From the NCBI GenBank assembly GCA_900472625.1, contig UCIT01000089.1:1-39305 (forward strand): a stretch of DNA of 39,305 nt, written 5' to 3'. The stretch comes from Hyphomicrobiales bacterium. Lineage in GTDB: Bacteria > Pseudomonadota > Alphaproteobacteria > Rhizobiales > Rhizobiaceae. Position 1 is the first letter of the stretch. The number at the start of each line of letters is the position of its first letter. Shown here piece by piece: positions 24,756 through 33,092 of this stretch. The notes below the pieces were generated by a model, which was given only the letters and a program-made list of their open reading frames with translations, did not search any database and was not told the DNA's origin. A program made the position numbers and the translations under genes.

Positions 24756-26012
24756 TCAGCGGCTTTCCTTCAGCTTTTCCAGCCGTCCCGCCAAGGACTT
24801 GAAGCCCGACGCGACGTCGCCACCGCCCGACAACATGTCGTGGACCGAGCGATAGAAGGCCTGCGACACGCGGTTGTAGGAGGTACCGGTGTAGCCGGAA
24901 GGACGCACGGCGCTATCGGCGAAGGCCTGCTGGTTGTCCTTGAGGAAGGGGATCTTGGCCAGCACGTCTGGATCGGTATAGAGCGCGGGGATCGACGGGT
25001 TGACCGCATCCTGAAGCGCGCGCTTCTTCTGCATGTCGGGGCCGGTGATGAAGTTGACGAAATCGGCAGCAACCTCAGCCTTGGCGCTGTACTTCGAGAC
25101 ACCGTAATACATCGGGCCGAGGCAACCGCTGGACTTCTGGCCTTCGGTACCGACAGGAAGCGGCATAACGCCGACCTTGTCGATCACGGCGCTGCCTTCC
25201 TTGTGCGACGTGCCCCAGACGTAGGGCCAGTTGCGGTGGAAGACGGCATTGCCGGATTCGAAGACGGCGCGCGATGCTTCCTCGTCGTAGTTCAGCGTTC
25301 CCTCTGGACTGATCGAGCCGATCCAGCCCTTGGCCTTTTCGATGGCTTCGGCCGCCTTCGGATTGTCGATCGTCACCTTGCCGTCGTCCGAGATGATCGT
25401 GCCGCCGCCGTTTGAGGCGATCAGCTCGATCGCGTCGCAGGTTAGACCTTCATAGCTCTTGGCCTGCCAGGCATAGCCCCACATCTCGCCGTTGCCGGCA
25501 GCACGTTCCTTGTCCTGAATTTCCTTGGCGGTCGCAGCCAGCTCATCCCAGGTCTTCGGCGCAGGCTTGCCGTACTTCTCCAGAAGATCCTTGCGGTAGA
25601 ACATCAGGCCGACGTCCATGTAGGCAGGCATCGCCACCAGATTGCCGTCCAGCTTGGCGGCGTTCAGCGTCGAGGCGAAATGCTTGTCCTGGTCCGCCTG
25701 CGGGATTACCGTCTTCAGGTCTAGAAGGCCGTTCTTGAACATGCCGAGCCAGATGACGTCGAGGAACAGAACGTCGATATCGGTGGACTTTGCCGCAAGC
25801 AGCTGCTGATAGATCGGGATGGCGTCGTCCAGCAGCGCGGGCATCTTGTTGATCTTCGCTTCATTGCCTGTCTTCTCCTTCCAGGCATTGGCGACGTTCG
25901 TGCACAGTTCGAATTCCGTCGGCGCGCAGAAGACGGAAATCGTCTCGGCATGGGCCGTGCCGCTCCAGAGGGCGGCAGAGAACGCGAGGGCAGCAAGGCT
26001 CTTCTTGAACAT
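24756..26012 (-). CDS. ABC sugar transporter substrate-binding protein
   Basis: A 418-residue periplasmic binding protein of the CUT1 (solute-binding family 1) type. The ATG at 26012 follows an AAGGGA site and begins a signal peptide, MFKKSLAALAFSAALWSGTAHA, with cleavage after AHA; an upstream start in the operator region is rejected. The mature domain opens ETISVFCAPTEFELC and contains the hinge-region motif GYAWQAKSYEGLTCDAIELI and the RNWPYVW segment common in binding proteins for glycosides and oligosaccharides. It is the first gene of the importer operon, just downstream of a promoter with an embedded palindromic operator. The specific sugar is not deducible. Confidence 0.92.
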   Translation of the reverse strand: MFKKSLAALAFSAALWSGTAHAETISVFCAPTEFELCTNVANAWKEKTGNEAKINKMPALLDDAIPIYQQLLAAKSTDIDVLFLDVIWLGMFKNGLLDLKTVIPQADQDKHFASTLNAAKLDGNLVAMPAYMDVGLMFYRKDLLEKYGKPAPKTWDELAATAKEIQDKERAAGNGEMWGYAWQAKSYEGLTCDAIELIASNGGGTIISDDGKVTIDNPKAAEAIEKAKGWIGSISPEGTLNYDEEASRAVFESGNAVFHRNWPYVWGTSHKEGSAVIDKVGVMPLPVGTEGQKSSGCLGPMYYGVSKYSAKAEVAADFVNFITGPDMQKKRALQDAVNPSIPALYTDPDVLAKIPFLKDNQQAFADSAVRPSGYTGTSYNRVSQAFYRSVHDMLSGGGDVASGFKSLAGRLEKLKESR

Positions 26013-26074
26013 GATAGTTCCCTTGGTTGTGATCGATCTCTTAATCGTCGGAGCTCTTTTGGTTCCTTGCAGCA

Positions 26075-26103
26075 ATAGGACTGGTTATGACCAGTTATGT
26101 CAA
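26075..26103 (-). promoter_or_regulatory. Promoter and GntR/HutC-type operator of the sugar importer operon
   Basis: On the minus strand a consensus -35 TTGACA (26098-26103) is followed by a 17-base spacer and a weaker -10 TCCTAT (26075-26080). The spacer holds the perfect palindrome ACTGGT-TATG-ACCAGT (plus-strand 26080-26095). It closely resembles ACTGGT...ACCAGT-type operators of HutC-subfamily GntR regulators such as NagR/DasR. A HutC-type regulator gene lies divergent at 26173, so repression by occlusion of RNA polymerase is the natural reading. Confidence 0.75.
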
Positions 26104-26157
26104 TATGGACTTTTGGAAGAATTACGCCGAAGATGATTTCGCCGAGATGCGCCGGTC

Positions 26158-26163
26158 AGAGGA
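26158..26163 (+). promoter_or_regulatory. Ribosome binding site deciding a TTG start
   Basis: AGAGGA lies 9 bases ahead of the TTG at 26173. No ATG or GTG in the frame of the GntR regulator is better placed, so the gene most likely starts with TTG. A weak start codon would keep repressor levels low. Confidence 0.55.
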
Positions 26164-26172
26164 AACTGGAAT

Positions 26173-26970
26173 TTGAAGACGCTTGAGACTGAAGATCCGT
26201 TGATTGCGACACAAAGCGTGGTCGATCGTGACGACCCGCGTCCCCTGCACAAGCAGGTTTACGAGGCATTGTTGGCGGCGATCGATGATGGCCGGCTGCC
26301 GCTCAGGGGGAAACTCCCCTCCGAGCGCGAACTCGTCGATCTCTACGCCGTCAGCCGGATCACCATACGCCATGCGATTCGGGAGCTGATCCAGCAGGGC
26401 GTGGTCCACAGCCAGCCAGGAAAGGGGCTTTATGTCACCGAGCGTGGCGGCGGCTTCGAATTGCAGGTTCTGAAGAGCTTTACCAGCATCGCGGTCGCCA
26501 ATGGCCGCACTCCCGGCCACCAGCTGATCGAGGCGACGCTGATGCGGGCGCCGCTTGAAATCAGCCGCCCGCTGTTTCTGGCGCCGAATGCCGAGGTCGT
26601 GGTGCTGTCGCGACTGCGCCTGCTCGACGACATCCCGGCCGTCATTCAGACCGACTGGATTCCCGCGGCCCGCGTGCCGGGCCTACTCGACCTCGAGTGG
26701 GGTATTGCCAATCGTTCTCTCTATGGGGAACTGCGCGAGCGCTATGGGATATTTCCGCATCGAGGTCAGACGACGCTGAGCGCTCGGCTTGCCGACAGTA
26801 ACGAGGCCCAGCTGCTACAACTGCCGCCGCCGGCCGCCGTACTGACTGTCGACCAGATCGCTTTCGACGACAGAAACCGGCCGGTCAACATGACGGCGCT
26901 GGTACACCATCCGACGCGCTACCCGCTGACGCTGATGCAGTCGGAAACCGGCGATTTCACGCAATACTGA
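26173..26970 (+). CDS. GntR-family transcriptional regulator, HutC subfamily
   Basis: A 265-residue regulator. Residues about 20-90 are the GntR winged helix, with PLHKQVYEALLAAIDDG, KLPSERELVDLYAVSRITIRHAIRELIQQGVV and GKGLYVTE. The rest is a UTRA ligand-binding domain (from about residue 105), typical of the HutC subfamily, whose ligands include phosphosugars and amino-sugar phosphates. It is divergent from the sugar importer operon with a matching ACTGGT/ACCAGT palindrome in the shared gap, so it should repress that operon and perhaps itself. It probably starts at TTG, supported by AGAGGA at 26158-26163. Confidence 0.9.
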   Translation: MKTLETEDPLIATQSVVDRDDPRPLHKQVYEALLAAIDDGRLPLRGKLPSERELVDLYAVSRITIRHAIRELIQQGVVHSQPGKGLYVTERGGGFELQVLKSFTSIAVANGRTPGHQLIEATLMRAPLEISRPLFLAPNAEVVVLSRLRLLDDIPAVIQTDWIPAARVPGLLDLEWGIANRSLYGELRERYGIFPHRGQTTLSARLADSNEAQLLQLPPPAAVLTVDQIAFDDRNRPVNMTALVHHPTRYPLTLMQSETGDFTQY

Positions 26971-26989
26971 GTGGGTTCGCGCCGGCGGT

Positions 26990-29110
26990 TCAGGCGGCGG
27001 TCGATACGAGCAATGCCGTCAGCTTGGCGGCGCTCATCGGCCTGCCGATGAGGTAGCCCTGCAGCTGGTCGCAACCCGAGCGGGTCAGTGCATCGGCCTG
27101 CGCCTGCGTCTCCACCCCCTCCGCCGTCACGGGGATGTTCAGCGCGTGCGCCAGCGAGATTGTCGCCGTCAGCACGTCGGCACCGCCCTGGTTGTCGAGG
27201 GCGTTGACCAGCGAGCGGTCGATCTTCATGCGGTCGAAGCCGAAGGTGCGAAGCGCGCCGATGCTGGCATAGCCGCAGCCGAAATCGTCGAGCGCGAACT
27301 TCACTCCGACATTGCGCAGTATTTCGATGGCGCGCCGCGCCTGGTCGGGGTTGGACATCAATACGCCTTCGGTGATCTCGAGCGTCAGCCGCCGGGCATC
27401 GAACGCCTTCGCCTTCAATACCTTGATGACGTCAGCGCCAAAATTCGGATTGCGCAGCTGGATCGGCGAGACGTTGACCGACAGTGCGAGACCGTCCCAC
27501 TGCTTGGCCTGATCAATCGCAGACTTCAGCACCTGCATGCCGAGTTGATCGATGAGACCGGAGCGCTCGGCGACGGGGATGAATATCTCCGGACTGACGG
27601 TGCCGGTGACCGGCACCCATTGCGCCAATGCCTCGACGCCGACAAGCCGCCCGGCCTTTGCATCGACCAGCGGCTGGTAAGCGACGGCGATTTCACCATT
27701 GATGATCGCACGTCGCAGCCTGTCCTCCAGCTCCGCGCTGTTTTCGCGGTCACGCTCAAGATCCGCGGTATATTCAACCACCCGCCCTCGTCCGCTGTCC
27801 TTGGCGGCGTAGAGCGCCATGTCGGCACGCCGCAGCAGTTCCAGCGCATCACCGGCGTCGTTGATCGACGTCACGGTGCCGATGCTCGCACCGATCTCGA
27901 TCGTCCGCCCGCCGATGAAGAACGGCTCGGACAGGCTGTCGGTGATCGATTGCGCCAGAGCCGGATCGGCGCCAATGCCCGTGACCGCCGCGAATTCATC
28001 GCCGCCGAGACGTCCAAACAGGGCATCCCTGGGCAGAAGCTCCCTCACCCGCTCGGCAACCAGCTTGATCAGTTCGTCGCCGACAGCATGGCCCCAGGCA
28101 TCATTGACGCCCTTGAAGCCGTCGAGATCGATAAGATGCAGCCGTAGCCTGGACTGCTTTGCCGCAATCGACAGGTCGAGCTCGCCGAGGATCCCGGCGC
28201 GGTTGAGAAGTCCGCTCAGCGCGTCATGCGTCGCTCGGTAGCGCGACTTGTCGGCGGAGCGCTGCAGCATGCGGATCGTGAGACCACCCGTCACCAGAAT
28301 GCCGACCAGAAAGGTGGCAAGCACCAGCGCGGCGGCCAGTAGATAACCGGAGGCCTGCTGGTAGATCATTTCGCCCGGATTGCGGCTTGGCCATTGCAGA
28401 TAGGCAAGCGTCCTCCCATCCGCGCCGGCAAGCGGAATGTCGAGAAGCGTGTCGCTCCATGTCTTGGCAAGACGCAGATCGTTGAGATCGAACGTTTCCT
28501 CGATCTGCCGTAGAGCATCATTCGACATGAACTTGGCAAAGACCAGCGTGCTGAACGGCCCAAGGTTGGGACCCAGATCGGCGTAAGGTTGGATACCACC
28601 GGCGGCAACCAGCGCGAGACCATCGGGCGTCTTCATGAAACTCACGGCCGGCAACCGGCCGGATTTGTCCGCCGCCGCAACGTTGGCAAGCAAGGATGGC
28701 CCAAAGAAGTGATGCGGATCGAACTCGACACCCTTCTTGTAGCTGCTGAGGATCGCGCCCTGCGGTGTCACGACGACGGAAAGATCGAACAGCGGATTGT
28801 CGTCGGTGCTCTTGCCCCAGGTGGAGTCGGCAAATTCCTTGGCCTTGTCGGACACGATCTGCTTGTAGCCGTCATCCCATACCGAATTGTCGCGCAATGT
28901 GGCGCTCAGCCGCGATTCCAGTGCGTGCACGGCGGCGGTCGCAGCATGCAATGCCCGCGCATCGTCGATCGCGGTCGCCGAGGACGTCATGTCTCTGACG
29001 GCAATCGCGATCAGGATGGCAAGCACCGACGCCACGACGAGAAAAAAGCCGGTGACGACCATCACGAGAGGGGTTCGAGATGGTAGAGTCCTGAAGCGCA
29101 ATTTCCACAT
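26990..29110 (-). CDS. CHASE4-GGDEF-EAL cyclic-di-GMP protein
   Basis: A 706-residue membrane signalling protein. A first membrane helix (about residues 15-37) is followed by a periplasmic CHASE4 sensor (about 50-240) containing DNSVWDDGYKQI, a second helix (about 255-278) and the cytoplasmic enzyme domains. The GGDEF motif is intact at 369-373, so diguanylate cyclase activity is possible. The RxxD inhibitory site five residues ahead of it is absent. The EAL domain keeps EAL at 493-495, the ExxE of EITEG, DDFG in ALDDFGCGYAS, KID and EGVET, so phosphodiesterase activity is likely. It converges with the GntR gene, 19 bases apart, and is probably transcribed alone. Confidence 0.93.
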   Translation of the reverse strand: MWKLRFRTLPSRTPLVMVVTGFFLVVASVLAILIAIAVRDMTSSATAIDDARALHAATAAVHALESRLSATLRDNSVWDDGYKQIVSDKAKEFADSTWGKSTDDNPLFDLSVVVTPQGAILSSYKKGVEFDPHHFFGPSLLANVAAADKSGRLPAVSFMKTPDGLALVAAGGIQPYADLGPNLGPFSTLVFAKFMSNDALRQIEETFDLNDLRLAKTWSDTLLDIPLAGADGRTLAYLQWPSRNPGEMIYQQASGYLLAAALVLATFLVGILVTGGLTIRMLQRSADKSRYRATHDALSGLLNRAGILGELDLSIAAKQSRLRLHLIDLDGFKGVNDAWGHAVGDELIKLVAERVRELLPRDALFGRLGGDEFAAVTGIGADPALAQSITDSLSEPFFIGGRTIEIGASIGTVTSINDAGDALELLRRADMALYAAKDSGRGRVVEYTADLERDRENSAELEDRLRRAIINGEIAVAYQPLVDAKAGRLVGVEALAQWVPVTGTVSPEIFIPVAERSGLIDQLGMQVLKSAIDQAKQWDGLALSVNVSPIQLRNPNFGADVIKVLKAKAFDARRLTLEITEGVLMSNPDQARRAIEILRNVGVKFALDDFGCGYASIGALRTFGFDRMKIDRSLVNALDNQGGADVLTATISLAHALNIPVTAEGVETQAQADALTRSGCDQLQGYLIGRPMSAAKLTALLVSTAA

Positions 29111-29198
29111 AAGGCACCGATGCTATAAAGGCCGGAATTGGTTAGTTTCCTGCATCGTATCCGTGTATTATTAGTTTCTAATTAACGCGAATGGCGGC

Positions 29199-29217
29199 GT
29201 TCCGACCGATACGGAAC
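29199..29217. promoter_or_regulatory. Inverted repeat, candidate operator
   Basis: GTTCCG-accgata-CGGAAC, a perfect 6-bp inverted repeat with a 7-base spacer, about 90 bases upstream of the GGDEF-EAL gene start. Size and symmetry fit a dimeric regulator site. No binding protein can be named. Confidence 0.35.
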
Positions 29218-29444
29218 ACCGCTGCGATAGGGCGGAGGTCTGCTCTGCGAACAGGTGTTTTTCGCCCATCCAAAACCTGTCATCGGCAGCGCGACCATGG
29301 TCTCGAGGCAATAAATTTGATTTTTTTATGGACATCTTGGCTATATCGCCTTACATAGCACTCAATTCCTCAGCCAAGGCGCGCGTTCCGCAAAGAACAT
29401 TTTCGCACCGACGGCAGACGTTACTGTGATGTACTATCATGAAT

Positions 29445-29458
29445 GCGCGATTTCGCGC
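29445..29458. promoter_or_regulatory. 14-bp palindrome upstream of the betaine-type importer
   Basis: GCGCGA-TT-TCGCGC forms a perfect palindrome 150 bases ahead of the ATPase start. It could be an operator or part of the leader fold of the transcript. It does not match betaine-responsive sites that I know. Confidence 0.35.
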
Positions 29459-29608
29459 GGATAGACAGATACGTCAAAAAATCAATAGCGATTCGCTACG
29501 TTGAAAACAGAACCAATACTATCACGCGCCGCAAATAGATCGGCGCTTGCAGAAGCATTGGCTAAACAAGGAGACTGCCTGGCCACTTGAGCTCGGCGCC
29601 GAAATTAT

Positions 29609-30841
29609 ATGAATTCTGCAACTGAAAAAGACGCGCCGGTACAATCGGCTTCGACCAAGATCAGTCTCAAGAACATCTACAAAGTCTTCGGAGAGCACCC
29701 GAAAAAAGCACTTTCGCTGCTTCGGTCCGGCAAGACAAAGTCTGAAATCCATGCAGCAACGGGCTGCTCGATCGGCGTCAACGACGCCAGTTTCGATATT
29801 CGCGCCGGCGAGATCTTCGTGATCATGGGCCTGTCCGGCTCCGGCAAATCCACCCTTCTGCGCCTTCTCAACCGATTGATCGAACCGACCGCCGGATCGA
29901 TCGAGATCGATGGTCGCGACATCACCCAGATGTCGCGCAGCGAACTGATCGCGCTTCGCCGCCGCGATATCAGCATGGTGTTCCAGTCCTTCGCGCTGCT
30001 GCCGAACCGCACGGTGCTGAACAATGCCGCCTTCGGCCTCGAAGTCGCCGGCATCGGTGAGAGCGAACGCAACCAGAAGGCGCTCGCAGCACTCAAGGCC
30101 GTGGGTCTCGACGATTATGAAGACAGCAGGCCCGATCAACTGTCGGGCGGCATGAAGCAGCGCGTTGGCCTTGCCCGGGCGCTGGCCAGCGAGCCCACCA
30201 TCCTGTTGATGGACGAAGCGTTTTCCGCCCTCGATCCGCTGATCCGCACGGAAATGCAGGACGAGCTTGTCCGGCTGCAATCCGAACATAGCCGCACCAT
30301 CGTCTTCGTCAGCCATGATCTCGACGAGGCGATGCGCATCGGTGACCGCATCTGCATCATGCAGAACGGCAACGTCGTGCAGGTCGGAACGCCCGACGAA
30401 ATCGTCACCCAGCCGGCCAACGACTATGTCCGGTCGTTTTTCCGCAACGTCGATGTCGCGCACGTCTTCAAGGCCGGCGACGTTGCCCGCAAGTCACAGG
30501 TGACGATCATCGAGCGCGAGGGGGTCTCGGCGGCGGCGGCACTGGAGCGGATGAAGAACTATGATCGCGAGTACGCCATCATCCTCGGCCGCGACAAGAC
30601 CTATCACGGCATGATCAGCCAGGCCTCCCTCATCGAGAAGATGCGGGCAAAATCCGCCGACCCTTATCGCGGCGCCTTTCTGACGGACATCGAGGCCATC
30701 CAGGCCGCCGAACCCTTGTCGAACGTTCTCGGCAAGGTCGCCGCCAGCCCATGGCCGGTGCCCGTCGTCTGCGACCGTAACAAATATCTCGGCTCCATCA
30801 GCAAATCGACACTGCTCGAAACGCTCGACCGCGCCAGCTGA
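29609..30841 (+). CDS. Glycine betaine/choline-type ABC transporter ATP-binding protein (ProV-like)
   Basis: A 410-residue ATPase of the quaternary-amine uptake (QAT) family. The N-terminal extension before the ABC fold (IYKVFGEHPKKALSLLRSGKTKSEI) is diagnostic of ProV/OpuAA/ChoV. Walker A GLSGSGKST spans 74-82, the signature is QLSGGMKQRVGLARAL, and Walker B TILLMDEAFSALDP. The C-terminal 130 residues have the weak repeat pattern of CBS domains, which in OpuA sense ionic strength. Substrates in the family include glycine betaine, choline, proline betaine and related compounds; which applies is unknown. It is the first gene of a five-gene set read rightward, behind a long AT-rich leader. Confidence 0.92.
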   Translation: MNSATEKDAPVQSASTKISLKNIYKVFGEHPKKALSLLRSGKTKSEIHAATGCSIGVNDASFDIRAGEIFVIMGLSGSGKSTLLRLLNRLIEPTAGSIEIDGRDITQMSRSELIALRRRDISMVFQSFALLPNRTVLNNAAFGLEVAGIGESERNQKALAALKAVGLDDYEDSRPDQLSGGMKQRVGLARALASEPTILLMDEAFSALDPLIRTEMQDELVRLQSEHSRTIVFVSHDLDEAMRIGDRICIMQNGNVVQVGTPDEIVTQPANDYVRSFFRNVDVAHVFKAGDVARKSQVTIIEREGVSAAAALERMKNYDREYAIILGRDKTYHGMISQASLIEKMRAKSADPYRGAFLTDIEAIQAAEPLSNVLGKVAASPWPVPVVCDRNKYLGSISKSTLLETLDRAS

Positions 30842-30863
30842 CACCAAACACATCGGAAAAAAC

Positions 30864-31745
30864 ATGAACTTCGATATCGGAAACGGCATCGACGCTGCCG
30901 TCAATTACGTCCTCGACAATTTTTCGCCCGTGCTGGATATGATCGCTACGGCGATCGGCTTCGTCACCGATGGCATCCAGAATGCCCTGCTTGCCATTCC
31001 CATGCCCGTCGGGATCGCGATCTTTGTCCTCCTGTCGCTTTGGCGCGTCGGCATCGGCTTTGCAGTCTTTACCGCGCTCGGACTGCTGGTTGTCGATCAC
31101 ATCGATCTCTGGGGTCCGATGATGGAGACCTTGTCGCTGGTCATAGCCTCGACACTGATCGCCATGCTGATCGGACTGCCGCTCGGCATCGCCATGGCGC
31201 GCCGCGATTCCGTCGCCTCGGTCGTCCGCCCTGTGCTCGACCTGATGCAGACCATGCCGGCCTTCGTCTACCTCATCCCCGCCGCCATGTTCTTCGGTCT
31301 CGGCGCCGTACCGGGTGCGATCGCCACGGTGATCTTCTGGATGCCGCCGGTGGTGCGCCTCACCAATCTCGGCATCCGCCAAGTGGACGCGGAGTTCATC
31401 GAGGCTGGCAACGCCTTTGGCTGCACCGCCACGCAGCTGCTCTTCAAGGTGCAGCTTCCCAACGCCATGCCGTCGATCATGGCTGGCATCAACCAGACGA
31501 TCATGCTGTCGCTGTCGATGGTGGTGATCGCCTCGATGATCGGAGCCGGCGGTATCGGCAACACGGTTCTGACCGGCATCCAGCGTCTCGACGTCGGCAC
31601 CGGCTTCGAGGGCGGCATCGCCGTCGTCACCCTGGCGGTCATCCTCGACCGGATCACCCAGAGTCTCGGCAAGCCGCGTCCCGCCTTCTGGCTCGTATTT
31701 TCTCGCAAGAGCGAACGCACCCAGCTGGCGGCCGCAACCGCCTGA
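30864..31745 (+). CDS. Glycine betaine/choline-type ABC transporter permease (ProW-like)
   Basis: A 293-residue membrane protein matching ProW/OpuAB/ChoW. An N-terminal part typical of the family (FDIGNGIDAAVNYVLDNFSPVLD) is followed by about six hydrophobic helices. Family hallmarks are LDLMQTMPAFVYLIPAAMFFGLG and the EAA loop EAGNAFGCTATQLLFKVQLPNAMPSIMAG. It starts 22 bases after the ATPase gene and is followed by the binding-protein gene after 65 bases. Together they make a complete importer. Confidence 0.92.
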   Translation: MNFDIGNGIDAAVNYVLDNFSPVLDMIATAIGFVTDGIQNALLAIPMPVGIAIFVLLSLWRVGIGFAVFTALGLLVVDHIDLWGPMMETLSLVIASTLIAMLIGLPLGIAMARRDSVASVVRPVLDLMQTMPAFVYLIPAAMFFGLGAVPGAIATVIFWMPPVVRLTNLGIRQVDAEFIEAGNAFGCTATQLLFKVQLPNAMPSIMAGINQTIMLSLSMVVIASMIGAGGIGNTVLTGIQRLDVGTGFEGGIAVVTLAVILDRITQSLGKPRPAFWLVFSRKSERTQLAAATA

Positions 31746-31810
31746 CCATTCAAACGAATTTATCGCGGACCACGGTCCGTCGACTGCCAACCTTCGCAAA
31801 AGGAGCACCT

Positions 31811-32683
31811 ATGTTCAAAACACTCGCAACCCTCGGCCTTGCGGCCGCCCTTCTGGGCGGCACGGTAACCTCGTCGATGGCCGACGGCGCCAAGCCCGTC
31901 AAGATCGGCTGGGCCGCCTGGTCGGATGCCGAATTCGTCACCAAGCTCGCCGCCAAGCTGATCGAAACCAAGCTGAACCACAAGGTCGAGCTGGTGCAGG
32001 CCGACGTGGCGCCGCTCTATCAGGGCGTCGCCCGCGGCGATCTTGATGCGATGATGATGGCGTGGTTGCCGCAGACACATGCCGACTACTACGCCCGCGT
32101 GAAGGACAAGGTCGAGACGCTCGGAACCGTCTATGACGGCGCCAAGCTCGGCTGGGTTGTCCCGGATTACATCCCCGCCGACCAGATCTCGTCGATCGAA
32201 GACCTCAAGAAGGAGGATGTCCAGAAGAAGCTCTCCGGCACGATCCAGGGCATCGACCCCGGCGCCGGCCTGACGCGTCTGTCTGAGAAGGCCGTCAAGG
32301 ACTACGGTCTCGACGCCTACAAGCTGCAGATCTCGAGCGAAGCCGGCATGCTGACGACGGTCGATCGCGCGGAACGTGGCGAGAAGTGGTTCGTGGCAAC
32401 CGCCTGGAGCCCGCATTGGATGTTCGGCAAGCACAAGCTGCGCTACCTCGATGATCCGAAGAAGTCGCTCGGCGAAGCCGAACATGTCGACATTCTTGCC
32501 CGCAAGGACTTCAAGTCGGAAAACCCCGACGTCGCTGCTTTCCTGTCGCGGATGAAGCTGCCGATTCCGGATCTGGAAGCGGCAATGTTCAAAGCCCAGC
32601 AGACCTCCTACGACGAGGCGGTCGATGCCTACATCAAGGATCATCCCGATCAGGTGAAGAGCTGGATCGGCGAACAGGGCTGA
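31811..32683 (+). CDS. Glycine betaine-type ABC transporter substrate-binding protein (OpuAC family)
   Basis: A 290-residue periplasmic binding protein. The ATG follows AAAGGAG and begins a signal peptide, MFKTLATLGLAAALLGGTVTSSMA, cleaved after SMA. The mature part has the OpuAC pattern VKIGWAAWSDAEFVTKLAAKLIE and GDLDAMMMAWLPQTHADYY, with Trp/Tyr residues that could form the aromatic cage for a quaternary amine (WAAW, AWLPQTH, WSPHWMF). The ATPase-permease-binding protein gene order differs from the choXWV order of Sinorhizobium. The exact ligand is unknown; glycine betaine or a related methylated amine is most likely. Confidence 0.92.
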   Translation: MFKTLATLGLAAALLGGTVTSSMADGAKPVKIGWAAWSDAEFVTKLAAKLIETKLNHKVELVQADVAPLYQGVARGDLDAMMMAWLPQTHADYYARVKDKVETLGTVYDGAKLGWVVPDYIPADQISSIEDLKKEDVQKKLSGTIQGIDPGAGLTRLSEKAVKDYGLDAYKLQISSEAGMLTTVDRAERGEKWFVATAWSPHWMFGKHKLRYLDDPKKSLGEAEHVDILARKDFKSENPDVAAFLSRMKLPIPDLEAAMFKAQQTSYDEAVDAYIKDHPDQVKSWIGEQG

Positions 32684-32749
32684 TATCGAACGCCGCCTGC
32701 TGGGACCGACCATCCCGGCGGGCGGCATCCCCTCAAGCAGGAGCGACGA

Positions 32750-33034
32750 ATGTTCATCGACAGACCTGACAGGTTCAACGCCACCGACGACACACTCGGC
32801 GGTCGGATATCCCTGGCACGCGATGCCTGCAACCTTTCGGTCGAGGCGGCTGCCCGCACCGCCGGCATCAGCCCGGACAGATGGGCGGCTTTCGAAAACG
32901 ACCGCGACATACCGCTTGCCGACCATCTGCCGCTGATCGCCGATGCGCTCGACGTCAGCCTTGCCTGGATGGTCAGCGGCCACGGCACGGGACCGGTGTG
33001 GATCGCCAACCACAATGTCGCTGCCTTTCGCTGA
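32750..33034 (+). CDS. Small helix-turn-helix (XRE-like) protein
   Basis: A 94-residue protein with a Cro/CI-type helix-turn-helix in residues about 15-75: GGRISLARDACNLSVEAAARTAGISPDRWAAFENDR and the later helices around LPLIADALDVSLAWMVSG. The last 15 residues have no known domain. An AGGAG site precedes the ATG. It lies 66 bases after the binding-protein gene, on the same strand, and so is probably part of the importer operon. It could be an autoregulator of that operon. Such a small regulator at the end of a betaine-importer operon is not a standard arrangement that I know. Confidence 0.75.
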   Translation: MFIDRPDRFNATDDTLGGRISLARDACNLSVEAAARTAGISPDRWAAFENDRDIPLADHLPLIADALDVSLAWMVSGHGTGPVWIANHNVAAFR

Positions 33035-33092
33035 ACGACGGCCTTTTGGCCGCGTTTGCGACAGAGCACCACAGAGACAAGGAAGACGAAAC

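Larger units (their letters stand above)
29111..29608. other. 500-base AT-rich divergent promoter region
   Basis: No gene is supported here. The region is noticeably richer in A+T than its surroundings and must contain the promoter of the betaine-type importer (rightward) and of the GGDEF-EAL gene (leftward). It carries two clear palindromes (29199-29217 and 29445-29458, listed separately) and a bulged inverted repeat ACAGGT(G)TTTT at 29251-29261 with AAAACCTGT ending at 29280. The leader between these and the gene is long enough for a small RNA or a 5' regulatory element, but I recognise none. Confidence 0.5.
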
